Positions 10,161 to 19,241 of a stretch of DNA of 64,000 nt are shown one piece after another. The position numbers were made by a program, and so were the translations under genes. The first letter of the stretch is position 1. Each line of letters starts with the position of its first letter. This DNA is from Paludisphaera rhizosphaerae. Its GTDB lineage: Bacteria; Planctomycetota; Planctomycetia; Isosphaerales; Isosphaeraceae. Under the pieces are notes generated by a model. The model saw only the letters and a list, made by a program, of their open reading frames with translations, had not been told where the DNA came from and ran no database searches. The stretch spans positions 248,001 through 312,000 of the forward strand of contig NZ_JAALCR010000004.1 in the NCBI RefSeq assembly GCF_011065895.1, in the 5' to 3' direction.

Positions 10161-10787
10161 TCAGACCGCCGTGGGCGTCGGCTTGCGGCAGCGAGAGCCT
10201 CGACAACGCATCGCCTGGAGGACGTCGCGGAGCGCCTGCTTGGCCGGTAGGTATCGCGGGTCGAGCCGCAGGGCTTCCTCGAAGCATCGGGCCGCCTCTT
10301 CAGGGCGGTCGAGGGCGCGGAGAACCAGGCCCAGGTTCAGGAACGCCTCGTCGCGGCAGCCGCGTTCGCAGGTCGTCGCGGCGCGATGGGCGGCCTCGGC
10401 CTCGTCGAGCTTGCCGGCCTGGGCCAGCACGCCGCCGAGGTAGATGCGCGCCCCGGCCTCGTCCGGCGCGGTGTCGATCGCCCGGCGATACCAGGAGGCG
10501 GCTGTTTCGTAATCACCGCGAGCCTTGTGGAGATGACCCATCTCGGCCAGCGGGATCCAGAGTCGATCCGTCGGGCAGAGCGCCGTCGCTCGACGGATGG
10601 CCTCCTCAGCCTCGTCGTATCGGGCCAGCGCGATCAGCGCGGTGCCCAGCAGCTTCCACGCCGGGCCGCATTCCGGGTGGCGGGACGTCAACTCACGGGC
10701 CCGCGCCACGGTCAGGGCCGGCATGTCGGCCCGGTGCGCGGCGCGGAGGCGGTTCCAGCGGGCTTGAATCCACGTCGTCGGCTTCAT
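10161..10787 (-). CDS. Tetratricopeptide-repeat protein
   Basis: 208 residues made almost entirely of TPR units. Successive 34-residue helical pairs are visible, for example AWKLLGTALIALARYDEAEEAIRRATALCP, MGHLHKARGDYETAASWYRRAIDTAPDEA, IYLGGVLAQAGKLDEAEAAHRAA and AFLNLGLVLRALDRPEEAARCFEEALRLDP. There is no signal peptide, so it is probably a cytoplasmic scaffold or adaptor. The start is ATG 10787 with AGGAG eight bases upstream. It converges on the sigma fusion with only 13 bp between the stops. No specific partner is evident. Confidence 0.85.
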   Translation of the reverse strand: MKPTTWIQARWNRLRAAHRADMPALTVARARELTSRHPECGPAWKLLGTALIALARYDEAEEAIRRATALCPTDRLWIPLAEMGHLHKARGDYETAASWYRRAIDTAPDEAGARIYLGGVLAQAGKLDEAEAAHRAATTCERGCRDEAFLNLGLVLRALDRPEEAARCFEEALRLDPRYLPAKQALRDVLQAMRCRGSRCRKPTPTAV

Positions 10788-10890
10788 CGGAATCGCTCCT
10801 GGTGCGGGCCTCGGCCCTTCGCGTGATACCAGGAGGATGATCAGCACGACTCGCCGTGCGATTTCAGCAATCCCGAGGAACCACCGAGAT

Positions 10891-11613
10891 TCAGGCGCAA
10901 CCCGTCCAACGGCGGGCTCGGGTGACGATCTGCTCGGCGCCCTCGGGGCGGCCGATGACCAGCACGTCGCAGAGCCCCAGGAAGAGGCCCGTCTCGAAGA
11001 CGCCGACGACCGCCTTGAGGCCGGCTTCGAGCGTCTCCGGGTCGGCCAGCGCCGGGAATCCGCAGTCGATGATCACGTTGCCGCCGTCGGTGACGAAGAT
11101 CATTCCCTCAGGCGTACGCCGGAGGGTCGTCGTCGCACCCAGCTTCTTGAGACGCTGCTCGACGTGCCGGTGGCCCAGGCGGCTCACCTCGACCGGGACG
11201 GGCATCTCGGCTCCAAGCCGCGACACGACTTTCTCCGGTGAGACGATTGTGACCCGCCGCTTGGCGATGCAGGCGACGAGCTTCTCGCGCAGAAGGGCCC
11301 CGCCCCGCCCCTTGATCATGCGGTATTGCGGGTCGATCTCGTCGGCTCCGTCGATGTTCAGATCGACGGAGGGAACGTCGTCGACGTCGCGCAGCGGGAT
11401 GCCGACCTCGCGGGCCAACTCCGCCGTGGAGACGCTTGTGGGGACGCCGACGAACTCCAGGCCTTCCTCGGCCACGCGTTCGCCCAACCGTTTCACCATC
11501 AGGGCGGCCGTTGAGCCCGACCCCAAACCGACGATCATCCCGGGCTCAACCAGACCAGCGGCGCTCCTTGCCGCGTGGGCCTTCGCCACGTCCGCTTCCA
11601 GTGTCACGCTCAT
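10891..11613 (-). CDS. rpiA: Ribose-5-phosphate isomerase A
   Basis: Interconverts ribose 5-phosphate and ribulose 5-phosphate in the pentose phosphate pathway. The 240 residues carry the RpiA blocks in order: GLGSGSTAALMVKRLGE (phosphate loop), DLNIDGADEIDP (with the catalytic Asp residues), KGRGGALLREK (catalytic Glu/Lys region), and FVTDGGNVIIDC near the C-terminus. ATG 11613 has GAAGG a few bases upstream. The gene is monocistronic or loosely grouped with the next gene upstream on the same strand (161 bp gap). Confidence 0.95.
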   Translation of the reverse strand: MSVTLEADVAKAHAARSAAGLVEPGMIVGLGSGSTAALMVKRLGERVAEEGLEFVGVPTSVSTAELAREVGIPLRDVDDVPSVDLNIDGADEIDPQYRMIKGRGGALLREKLVACIAKRRVTIVSPEKVVSRLGAEMPVPVEVSRLGHRHVEQRLKKLGATTTLRRTPEGMIFVTDGGNVIIDCGFPALADPETLEAGLKAVVGVFETGLFLGLCDVLVIGRPEGAEQIVTRARRWTGCA

Positions 11614-11774
11614 CACGCCTTCAAGGTGGGAGGCTCCGCGCCGGACGTTCCGCACGCGTCCGACGCTCGCAAGGCAAGTCGACCGACCCGATGAAGCGAT
11701 CCATTAGAACGGTTTTCGTCGCCTGCCGCCACCCGCCAAGCCGGCGCTTCGGGAGGAGCCCTGCGGATCGACCG

Positions 11775-12398
11775 TCATTTCCGGGCGTCGTAGCTGCTGA
11801 TTAAGTTGGCGTAGCTGGGAAGATGCTTGGCGAAGAGGGCCGCCAGGCCGGCGACGTCGTTCCGCCAGTCGCGGTGCAGTTCGCAGGCGACGCCGAACCA
11901 CGTCATGAGCTGAACGCCGGCCGCCTGCATCCGCGCCCAGGCGGCATCTCGGGTCGTCTTGTTGAACGTCCCGGATGCGTCGGCCACGACGAAGACGTCG
12001 AACCCTTCCTCGATCGCCGAGAGCGCGGGGAAGGCCACGCAGACCTCGGTGACCACCCCCGCGATGATCAGCTGCCTCTTCCCCGTGTCCTTGATCGCCT
12101 TGACGAAGTCGGCGTTGTCCCAGGCGTTGATCTGTCCCGGGCGGGCGATGTACGGGGCCTCCGGGAAGAGGGCCTTGATCTCGGGCATGAGCGGCCCGTT
12201 CGGCCCGTCCTCGAAGCTGGTCGTCAGGATGGTGGGGAGGTTGAAGTACTTTGCCGAGTTCGCCAGCGCCAGGACGATGTTCTTGAAGTCGTGGGTCGAG
12301 TAGTCGCGGACGAGGTTGCACAACCCCGACTGGTGATCGACCAGCAGGACGGCGGCGTCGTTCTTGTCGAGTCGGCGGTACTTGAACGCCTCGCTCAT
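11775..12398 (-). CDS. YcaC-type isochorismatase-like hydrolase
   Basis: 207 residues, a cysteine hydrolase of the isochorismatase superfamily closest to the YcaC group, whose physiological substrate is uncertain. Visible features are the N-terminal Asp21 (AVLLVDHQSG), the block ARPGQINAWDNADFVKAIK, and the nucleophile Cys120 in IAGVVTEVCVAFPALSA. ATG 12398 is preceded by AAAGGAAGC. The closest neighbour on the same strand is the SWIM gene 118 bp upstream, with no obvious functional link. Confidence 0.85.
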   Translation of the reverse strand: MSEAFKYRRLDKNDAAVLLVDHQSGLCNLVRDYSTHDFKNIVLALANSAKYFNLPTILTTSFEDGPNGPLMPEIKALFPEAPYIARPGQINAWDNADFVKAIKDTGKRQLIIAGVVTEVCVAFPALSAIEEGFDVFVVADASGTFNKTTRDAAWARMQAAGVQLMTWFGVACELHRDWRNDVAGLAALFAKHLPSYANLISSYDARK

Positions 12399-12516
12399 GG
12401 GAAGCTTCCTTTCGGCTGAATGCAGCGATCGAGAACCGTAAGAGCGTACTGAAACGGCTCTCCATCCGCAAACTGGGCGACGACGATCGAGGAGCAGTCG
12501 GGCCCTAACCGTCAGC

Positions 12517-13578
12517 CTATTTCTTCCTGGCTGCCGCCTTTGACTTCGGCTGCTTAGGCGACGTCGGCTTTTTCGCAGCCGGTGTCTTTGCAGCAGCCGC
12601 CTTCGCCTTCGCAGTCGCCGCATCGACCTTTTTCACGGTCGCCCGCTTTGGCGCAGTCGCCGGCTTCGACGCGGTCGGCGACTCCTTCGCGACGGTCGCC
12701 TTGGATTTCTTCGCGCTCTTGCGGCTGGCTGCCGTCGAGCCCGCAGCCTGGCCCTGGCCGGACTTCACCGAAGCGGCGGGGGCTTTCTTCGCGGGCTCCG
12801 CCGCCTTGGCGCTCTTCTTCTTCGGAGCTCGGGCGGCGGGCTTGATTGCGACGGGACTCACAGGCGCCGCGTCGTCGATCTCGATGCCGAAGATGGAACC
12901 CAGATCGTCCGCCGCAATCGTCGGCGAACCGCCCTCGGAAGCCGTCGGCGAGGCGGGGAGAGCCTGTTCGATCAACTCCTCATGGTTCACACCGCGAAGA
13001 ACGAAGAGCAGTTCCGGCGACGCGTCGAGGCGGTTGCCGACGCCATACATCACGGCGGCGACGTGCTTGCACATCCGGGCGCCGTCTGGGCAACTGCACG
13101 ACAGCTTGATGTCGCTCGGTGCGGGAAAGAGCCCTTCCTTCGGGTCGGTCGCCAGGGCCATCACATCCTTGGAGAGCTTCCCCTGGAGCAGCTCGACGAG
13201 CGAGCCGATCGCGCCGCTGCATCGCTTCTTGAAGGCTTCCCATCGAGCCTTCGGCAGCGGGGCGACCTCGATCTTGAGGGTGTACAACTCCGACCCGCTG
13301 ACCAGCGCCGTGATCTTCCCTTCGGCGATCTGGAGGTCGACGACCGATCCGTTGCGGACGTAGGTCCGCCCCCGAGGCAGCCGATTCGCGTAGTCGCTGT
13401 ATCGCTCCAGGTTCGTGCACCACGACAGGCCCCAGAAGCTCTTGGCGATCTTCTGGCCCTCGACGACGACTGGAGAGATTTTCTGTCCGGCCTTGCGACG
13501 CTTCTCGACCTCGCGCGCCGCCTGGACACGTCGCTGGGCCACGGGGACGTAGGGTTTGTAGTCGTAGTACCAACCCAT
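12517..13578 (-). CDS. SWIM zinc-finger protein with histone-H1-like basic tail
   Basis: 353 residues. The N-terminal part (1-155, beginning MGWYYDYKPYVPVA) is typical of bacterial SWIM proteins and contains KSFWGLSWCTNLERYSDYANRLPRGR. The SWIM finger is C161-x-C163-x6-C170-x-H172. After about residue 247 comes a tail of roughly 105 residues dominated by Ala, Lys, Pro and Ser (AKAKAAAAKTPAAKKPTSP), very like histone H1 or bacterial HU/H1-like DNA-condensing tails. It lies 31 bp downstream of the SNF2 helicase and is surely co-transcribed with it. I infer a nucleic-acid-binding partner of that ATPase. ATG 13578 is the first start giving the conserved N-terminus. Confidence 0.85.
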   Translation of the reverse strand: MGWYYDYKPYVPVAQRRVQAAREVEKRRKAGQKISPVVVEGQKIAKSFWGLSWCTNLERYSDYANRLPRGRTYVRNGSVVDLQIAEGKITALVSGSELYTLKIEVAPLPKARWEAFKKRCSGAIGSLVELLQGKLSKDVMALATDPKEGLFPAPSDIKLSCSCPDGARMCKHVAAVMYGVGNRLDASPELLFVLRGVNHEELIEQALPASPTASEGGSPTIAADDLGSIFGIEIDDAAPVSPVAIKPAARAPKKKSAKAAEPAKKAPAASVKSGQGQAAGSTAASRKSAKKSKATVAKESPTASKPATAPKRATVKKVDAATAKAKAAAAKTPAAKKPTSPKQPKSKAAARKK

Positions 13579-13609
13579 GGGCCGCCTCACGGCTGAAGTT
13601 GTCGTCGGG

Positions 13610-16285
13610 TCAGCCCTCCGCCGCTCGCGAAAGGTCCAACGCGACGAATCGAAGCAGCGTATCATTGTCCATTTCCGTCAGCAACATTTCACTCGAGCCG
13701 TCGCCGCCCACGAGTTCCTCCGCCACGCGGCTCTTGGACGCGATCATCTCGTCGATCCGCTCCTCGACCGTCCCCCGGCAGACGAACTTGTGGACGAGCA
13801 CGTTCCGCTTCTGGCCGATCCGGAAGGCCCGGTCGGTCGCCTGGTTCTCGACGGCCGGATTCCACCAGCGGTCGAAGTGGATCACGTGCGAGGCCGCCGT
13901 CAGGTTCAGTCCGGTTCCGCCCGCCTTCAGCGAGAGCACGAAGAACGGCGGCCCGTCCTCGCGCTGGAACTGATCGACGAGTTCCTTCCGCTTCTTGACG
14001 GGGGTGCCGCCGTGGAGGATCAGTCCGGTGCGGCCGAAGGTCCGCGCGAGAGCCTCGGCAAGGGGTTCGGTGATCTCGCGGAACTGGGTGAAGACCAGCA
14101 CCTTCTCCTGCCGGGACGCGATCTCCTCGGCGATCTCGGCCAGCCGGTGGAATTTGCCGCTGCGGTCGGGGTCGTAGTCGGCCGAGCCCGTCGCCTGGGC
14201 GGGGTGGTTGCAGATCTGCTTCAGCCGCATCAGTTGGGACAGGACCAGTCCGCGGCGGTCGATGCCTTCCTCGATCGTGTCGAGTTGGTGAGCCAGGTCG
14301 TCGACCGCGTGCTGATAGAGAACCGCCTGGTGCTTGCTGAGCGAGCAATAGGCGTTGACCTCGGTCTTGTCGGGAAGGTCGGCGATCACCCGCTTATCGG
14401 TCTTCAGCCGCCGCAGGATATACGGCTGGACGAGGTCCCGCAGAGGCTCGAAGGAAGGCGTCGGTCCGGACTGAAGAGCCTTGACGAAGGAGGCGAACCG
14501 CTTCGCCGGGCCAAGCAAACCGGGGTTGAGGAAGTCGAACAACGACCAGAGGTCGGACGGTCGGTTCTCGACCGGGGTGCCCGTCATGGCGATCCGGGCG
14601 TCGGCGGTCAGCTCCTTCACGGCCCTCGTCTGCTTCGCCCCCGAGTTCTTGACCGCCTGGGCCTCGTCGAGGATCGCCAGCCGCCAGCGATGCTTGCGCA
14701 GCCATTCCGTGCGGACGAGCATGCCGTAGGTCGTCATCACCAGGTCGTGCGTATCGGCCTGGTCAGGCTCGATCGCGGCCTCCGAAGGATGGACGACCGC
14801 GAACGTCAGGCTCGGCGCGAACTTCGCCAACTCCGACTTCCAGTTCGCGATCAACGAGGCAGGCACGACGAGCAGGCTGGCGCGACTCTCGGCGTCGCGC
14901 TTCAGGTCGAGCAACAGCGAGATCACCTGGACCGTTTTGCCGAGCCCCATATCATCGGCGAGGCAGGCCCCAAGTCCCAGGCGAGTCGTGAACCGGAGCC
15001 AACCGTAGCCCGCCCTCTGATAGGGCCGCAGTTGCGCCTGGAGGCCGGGGGGAGCCGTCTCTCCCTCCGCCTCGGGCGATCGCAGCCGTTGGAGCGTCTC
15101 CTCCAGGACAGGACCGGGGGTCAGGCCCGACCACTCGCGAACGCCCTCCTTGGCGGCCTCCGGATCCCCGCGGGTGAGATCGGCCCCGGAGAGGAGCCGC
15201 ATCCCCTCGAAGAAGGTGAGCCCTCCACGCTGCACGTCACGTTCAACGCCCTTCCAGTGCTCCAGGGCTTGATTGATCTTCTCTCGGTCGACCTCGACCC
15301 ACTTCCCGCGCAGGGGGACCAGGCCGCCCGTGGATTCGAGCAGGGCGGCGATCTCGCGTGGGTCGAGCGACTCGCCGTCGAGACTCATCCCAATCGAGAA
15401 GTCCATCAGGGCGTCGACGCCGACCCTGGCGGAGTCCTTCACGTCGACCTTGACGTTCACCGTCGGCCGAGGGGGCTTGCGGGCGTTCCACCAGTCGGGA
15501 ACCCGCACGATCAGCCCGCTCGACTCGAACAACGGGACGGCCTTGAGGAACTCATAGGCCGATCGCGCGGGCCAGGCGAGCGGCCGATAGACGTCGCCCG
15601 ATTCGACCAGGCGGCGGACGAACGGAGACGCCTCGGCGGCCTTCGACACCGGGATCAAGAGCTTCAGCATGGCCTCGCGGTTGCGTTCCCCGGCGTACTG
15701 CTGAAGCGCCCGGCTGAGGGGCTCGTGCTTGACCTTCCCCTGGGGCGTCAGGCCGTTGGCGAACGTCGCCAGAAAGGCGAAGGGATAGTCAGGATCGCGT
15801 TTGTGCTCCGCCAGGTGGAACGTCACCCGGCCAACGGTCCGCCAATGAGGGTTGCGTTCTCGAAGGAACTCCTGCACGCCGCCGGGTCGCTTCGCACTCT
15901 CGGCTCGGGCCAGCGCATCGAGATCCCGCCACCAGCCTGCGACCGCCTCGACGTTCAGGTACTCGAGCCCGGTCATCGGCGGAGCCCGCCGGACCACGCC
16001 GTCGAGATCGCCCATCGGTGGAGGGACTTCGGGAGCAGCTTCCCCCCCATCGGCAATAGCGACCCGCACCAACTCGGCCAGATAAAGCCGACCAATGGAA
16101 CGAGCGAAGTCATACGCCGGCGGCAGCGCGGCGTCGGTCTCATCGCCTGCGGACTGCAGCATCCCCTCTGCAGCGCTGATTTTATAGGCGTCTAGCAGCC
16201 GCTTGCTGAGGCCGCGAGCCGAGGACCCGTCCGAGGTTTCGCGAAGGAGAAGATGCCCCTGAGGCGAGATCGTCAGGTCGAACAC
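13610..16285 (-). CDS. SNF2-family DEAD/DEAH-like helicase
   Basis: 891 residues. The N-terminal 400 residues match the region found in bacterial SNF2/HepA-like proteins next to SWIM genes. The SNF2 ATPase core follows: motif I DDMGLGKTVQ (around 447), motif II LDEAQAVKN (around 538), motif III MTGTPVENR, then helicase C with GLVLSQLMRLKQICNHP and motif VI DRAFRIGQKRNVLVHKFV (around 825). It is expected to translocate on duplex DNA and remodel or evict bound proteins or polymerase. ATG 16285 lies 54 bp from tRNA-Pro. The SWIM gene follows directly, the common SNF2-SWIM pairing. Confidence 0.93.
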   Translation of the reverse strand: MFDLTISPQGHLLLRETSDGSSARGLSKRLLDAYKISAAEGMLQSAGDETDAALPPAYDFARSIGRLYLAELVRVAIADGGEAAPEVPPPMGDLDGVVRRAPPMTGLEYLNVEAVAGWWRDLDALARAESAKRPGGVQEFLRERNPHWRTVGRVTFHLAEHKRDPDYPFAFLATFANGLTPQGKVKHEPLSRALQQYAGERNREAMLKLLIPVSKAAEASPFVRRLVESGDVYRPLAWPARSAYEFLKAVPLFESSGLIVRVPDWWNARKPPRPTVNVKVDVKDSARVGVDALMDFSIGMSLDGESLDPREIAALLESTGGLVPLRGKWVEVDREKINQALEHWKGVERDVQRGGLTFFEGMRLLSGADLTRGDPEAAKEGVREWSGLTPGPVLEETLQRLRSPEAEGETAPPGLQAQLRPYQRAGYGWLRFTTRLGLGACLADDMGLGKTVQVISLLLDLKRDAESRASLLVVPASLIANWKSELAKFAPSLTFAVVHPSEAAIEPDQADTHDLVMTTYGMLVRTEWLRKHRWRLAILDEAQAVKNSGAKQTRAVKELTADARIAMTGTPVENRPSDLWSLFDFLNPGLLGPAKRFASFVKALQSGPTPSFEPLRDLVQPYILRRLKTDKRVIADLPDKTEVNAYCSLSKHQAVLYQHAVDDLAHQLDTIEEGIDRRGLVLSQLMRLKQICNHPAQATGSADYDPDRSGKFHRLAEIAEEIASRQEKVLVFTQFREITEPLAEALARTFGRTGLILHGGTPVKKRKELVDQFQREDGPPFFVLSLKAGGTGLNLTAASHVIHFDRWWNPAVENQATDRAFRIGQKRNVLVHKFVCRGTVEERIDEMIASKSRVAEELVGGDGSSEMLLTEMDNDTLLRFVALDLSRAAEG

Positions 16286-16339
16286 CGTGGACCTACCCCC
16301 TGAGCGTCGCGGATCGGACCAAGGGGGTCTTGAAACGAG

Positions 16340-16413
16340 TCGGGGCGGTGGGATTCGAACCCACGGCCTCCTGCTCCCAAAGCAGGCGCGCTGCCAGGCT
16401 GCGCTACGCCCCG
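16340..16413 (-). tRNA. tRNA-Pro (TGG)
   Basis: Cloverleaf on the minus strand: acceptor CGGGGCG/CGCCCCG (16407-16413 and 16341-16347), discriminator A, anticodon loop TTTGGGA between CCTGC and GCAGG stems, and T arm GTGGGTTCGAATCCCAC. The anticodon TGG reads proline. CCA is not encoded. Confidence 0.95.
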
Positions 16414-16490
16414 TGACGTTGAGCGAAAGGCATCGTATGCCGAGCGGGGGGCGACGGTCAAGGGAGGGTCTGATCGCCGGGGATGGAGAC

Positions 16491-17282
16491 TCAGCCGAGG
16501 GTGGGCGTCAGCGGCGAGTGGGCGGTGGGGACGAAGCCGGCCCCAGAGGGCGCCGCGGGCTCGGAGACGGCCTGAGGCCACCAGAAGTACGCCTCGACGT
16601 CGGCGCCAGGCGTCCAGGAAAGCCGGCCGTGATGCTCGACGATCACCCGAGCCAACAGCGGCAGGGACAACGACCGAGTGGTGGCGGACAACGCCGCATG
16701 GGGGGGAGTGGGAATTGCGGGCTCGGGTGGAGCTGCAGAACCAGATGCTTCCTTCCAGGTCACCTGGAAGCGGCCGCCGGACGTCGACCACGAGAGGACC
16801 GCCCCGCCCCCCGGACGGAGCAGCGAAGCTCGCCAGGCGATGAAGCCGTCCAGCGCTGACGCGAGCCGCATGGCGTCAAACTCCCCGGCCGACTCGCGCG
16901 ACGGCGGCTCGATCGTCAGCGTCAAACCCCGGCGTTCAAAAAGCCCACGCCAGGTCTCTCGACGCTCGTCCACCATCGCACGAAACGGCTGGCGGACGAG
17001 GGTGAGCGACATCGTCCGGTAGATCGCCTGGATCACGTCGAACAACCGCTCTACCTCGGTGTAGGTCAGGCTCAGCTCTTCCCAACGCTCCGGCATCGGA
17101 CCGGTCGCCGCCCGCTTCGTCAGATAAAAGCCCATCTTCATGCTGTTGAGCATGTTGCGGCAGCGATGGTTGAACCCGCTGAGCGCCTGCCGCAGCGGTT
17201 CGAGCTGTCCTTCGTCGATGAACCGCAGCAGGGAGCCGCTCAATCCGCCGTCCGCCGATCCATCACGCGGGAGTTGCGACAT
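16491..17282 (-). CDS. Degenerate histidine-kinase-like protein
   Basis: 263 residues from ATG 17282; a GTG at 17294 is a possible alternative. An N-terminal helical part contains GFNHRCRNMLNSMKMGFYL, which looks like a dimerisation/phosphotransfer helix with a central His. The C-terminal half ends in RSLSLPLLARVIVEHHGRLSW and a final strand AYFWWP, the last helix and strand of a GHKL ATPase. The N, G1 and G2 ATP-binding boxes are not recognisable. This suggests a histidine phosphotransferase (ChpT-like fold) or an inactive kinase rather than an autokinase. It sits between tRNA-Pro and parB, separated from parB by a hairpin. The function is inferred only. Confidence 0.6.
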   Translation of the reverse strand: MSQLPRDGSADGGLSGSLLRFIDEGQLEPLRQALSGFNHRCRNMLNSMKMGFYLTKRAATGPMPERWEELSLTYTEVERLFDVIQAIYRTMSLTLVRQPFRAMVDERRETWRGLFERRGLTLTIEPPSRESAGEFDAMRLASALDGFIAWRASLLRPGGGAVLSWSTSGGRFQVTWKEASGSAAPPEPAIPTPPHAALSATTRSLSLPLLARVIVEHHGRLSWTPGADVEAYFWWPQAVSEPAAPSGAGFVPTAHSPLTPTLG

Positions 17283-17623
17283 CGGGTATGGCACCTATGC
17301 GTCGAGAAGCATCCATCGAAACACGCCGGATCGCAGCCTATTATGGCAATGCATAAAGCCTCGCCGCAAGGCTGTGAGATACCGACTCGGTGGGGCGTCC
17401 GGCCCACTTCGCAAGGGGTTTGGCGAGATCAAAGCAAATCGGGTGCCGATTCTGAAGGCTTTCGACAGTGTCGGCCTTCATGTGCCTTTCACGAGAACGG
17501 AAGAGGGGCGAAGGATCTTCTGGGAAAGATCCCCGCCCCCCGGTTAGACGCATACTGAGATTCTCGAAATCAGGAGGATCTCTGCGCAAATGGGAAGACC
17601 GCCGCGCATGCGCGGGGAAGGCT
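17283..17623. other. Intergenic gap between the kinase-like gene and parB
   Basis: About 340 bp. It contains the parB-side hairpin described at 17505-17539. Further left is an AT-richer patch with a possible minus-strand promoter for the kinase-like gene (TTGCGG, 18 bp, CATAAT near 17342-17371), of only moderate quality. No coding potential that I trust. Confidence 0.4.
17505..17539 (-). terminator. Hairpin downstream of parB
   Basis: A two-part stem: GGGGCG (17505-17510) with CGCCCC (17534-17539), and GGATCTT (17513-17519) with AAGATCC (17526-17532), with a 6-nt loop. It lies about 85 bp past the parB stop on the minus strand. The T-run on that strand is poor (TCTTCC), so termination is plausible but not certain. 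Confidence 0.45.
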
Positions 17624-18502
17624 TCAGCCGCCCCGGATGAGCGAGGAGACGCGGTCGAACTCCTCCTGGGAGTTGTAGTCGATGATGAACTGGCCCTTCT
17701 GGGGGGTTCGGGAACGAATCAAGACCGCCGTGCCGAACCGCTGATGGAGCTGCTGCTCCAGCTCCAGGAGATGCGGGGACTTTTCGACGTGGGCCGAGTC
17801 CTTGCGGATGCGGGTTTTGGCCGGGGTCGGGACGCCGGTGGCGACGAGGGCCTCGGTCTGGCGGACAGAGAGACGCTCGGCGATGACCCGTCGGAGGCCG
17901 GCGACCTGGCTCTCGGCGTCGGGCAAGCCCAGCAGGGCTCGGGCGTGCCCTTGTGTGATCTCGTTGTCGCGAACCGCGTTGAGGACCTCTTCCGGAAGGT
18001 CCAGCAGGCGGATCAGGTTGGAGATCGTGGAGCGGTCCAGCCCGAGTCGGCTGGCGAGCTCCTCCTGAGTGCCGCCGTAACGCGAGAGGTACTCGCGGAA
18101 GGCGGTCGCCTTGTCGACGGCGTTGAGATCCTCGCGCTGGAGGTTCTCAACCATGGCCAGTTCGAAGACCCGCTGGTCGTCCAGCTCCATCACCCGGGCG
18201 GGGATGTCGTGGACCTGGGCCTCGATGCTGGCGCGGAGCCGACGCTCGCCGGCGATGAGCTGGTAACGGTCGCCGACGGCCCGCACGAGGATCGGCTGGA
18301 GGATCCCGTGCTGGCGGATCGAGTCCGCGAGGGTGGCCAGTTCGGCGGGGGCGAAGTGGCGTCGGGGCTGGTACGGATTCGGGTCGATCTGGTCCACGGC
18401 GACGTGGAGCAGCTCCGACTCCTCCAGCGACCCGGGCTCGAATCCCCCTTCTTCGCGTCCCAAGAGGGCCTCGAGTCCACGTCCCAGGCGTCGTTTATTC
18501 AC
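17624..18502 (-). CDS. parB: Chromosome-partitioning protein ParB
   Basis: 292 residues, DNA-binding CTPase that loads at parS and works with ParA in chromosome segregation. Visible: the basic N-terminus NKRRLGRGLEALLG; the N-terminal nuclease-like/CTP-binding domain with QPRRHF, HGILQPILVR and GERRLRAS; AMVENLQREDLNAVDKA; and the HTH around EELASRLGLDRSTISNLIRLLDLP. The C-terminal dimerisation part ends in an isolated strand-helix (GQFIIDYNSQEEFDRVSSLIRG). GTG 18502 overlaps the parA stop by 8 bp and has GGAGG nine bases upstream, so translation is coupled. I saw no copy of the parS-like TGTTTCACGTGAAACA in the window. Confidence 0.95.
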   Translation of the reverse strand: MNKRRLGRGLEALLGREEGGFEPGSLEESELLHVAVDQIDPNPYQPRRHFAPAELATLADSIRQHGILQPILVRAVGDRYQLIAGERRLRASIEAQVHDIPARVMELDDQRVFELAMVENLQREDLNAVDKATAFREYLSRYGGTQEELASRLGLDRSTISNLIRLLDLPEEVLNAVRDNEITQGHARALLGLPDAESQVAGLRRVIAERLSVRQTEALVATGVPTPAKTRIRKDSAHVEKSPHLLELEQQLHQRFGTAVLIRSRTPQKGQFIIDYNSQEEFDRVSSLIRGG

Positions 18503-19241
18503 GGTCGATGACCTCCATGACAAGTTCCGTGTAGGCCCTGGCGCCCCGGGCCCTCGGGGCGTAGTCGAGGACGCTCAGCCCGTGGCTGGGCGCCTCGCTG
18601 ATTTGCACGTCGCGGGGGATGAGCGAGTCGAACACCGTCTCCTCGAAGTATCCCTTGACCTCCCCCACGACCTCGTTCGCCAGGTCGAGCGCCGGGTCGT
18701 ACATGGTCAGCACGATCCCGCCGATCTCCAGGCGGTGGTTGTCCTTGGCCTTGGTCTGGCGAGCCAGCTCGATGATCTGGGAGAGCCCTTCCATCGCGAA
18801 GTACTCGCACTGGATCGGGATGTAGATCTCGGCCGAGGCCCCCAGCGACGCCCGGGTCAACTGGCCCAGCGACGGCGGGCAGTCGATCAGGACGTAGTCG
18901 AACTTCCCAAGCTCTCCGTTGAGTTGCTGGCGGAGCGTCGACGCCCGCTGGCGGTTCGAGGCCGAGAGCGCGTCGGCGTCGGCGAGGCTCTGCGAGCCCG
19001 GCAGCACGTAGAGGTTCGCCTGGGAGGTCTCGGCGACCGACTCGGCCAGAGGCTTGCCCGCCAGCAGCGGATGCCTCTGCGCCGGCTCCACGCCGAGGCC
19101 GCTCGTGGCGTTGCACTGGGGGTCGACGTCGATCACCAGCGCGGACCTTCCCGACTTCGCCAGCCCGGCCGCGATATTGATGGCCGTGGTCGTCTTCCCC
19201 ACGCCCCCCTTTTGATTGGCCACGCTGATGATCTTGGCCAT
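18495..19241 (-). CDS. parA: Chromosome-partitioning ATPase ParA
   Basis: 248 residues, deviant Walker ATPase of the ParA/Soj type. The N-terminus IISVANQKGGVGKTTTAINIAAGLA holds the Walker A motif with its signature Lys. VIDVDPQCNATSGLG is the Walker A' block and DYVLIDCPPSLG is Walker B. It lacks the extra N-terminal HTH of plasmid ParA, so it is the chromosomal form. ATG 19241 follows GGGAGGGCGG. It is first in the parAB operon. The upstream extension in the same frame is Arg/Ser-rich and not conserved in character. Confidence 0.96.
   Translation of the reverse strand: MAKIISVANQKGGVGKTTTAINIAAGLAKSGRSALVIDVDPQCNATSGLGVEPAQRHPLLAGKPLAESVAETSQANLYVLPGSQSLADADALSASNRQRASTLRQQLNGELGKFDYVLIDCPPSLGQLTRASLGASAEIYIPIQCEYFAMEGLSQIIELARQTKAKDNHRLEIGGIVLTMYDPALDLANEVVGEVKGYFEETVFDSLIPRDVQISEAPSHGLSVLDYAPRARGARAYTELVMEVIDRE

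Noticed and set aside
13577-16195. 872-codon open frame on the plus strand opposite the SNF2 gene
   Set aside because: A mirror of a GC3-rich gene, with no domain and no ribosome-binding site; the opposite strand has all the SNF2 motifs.
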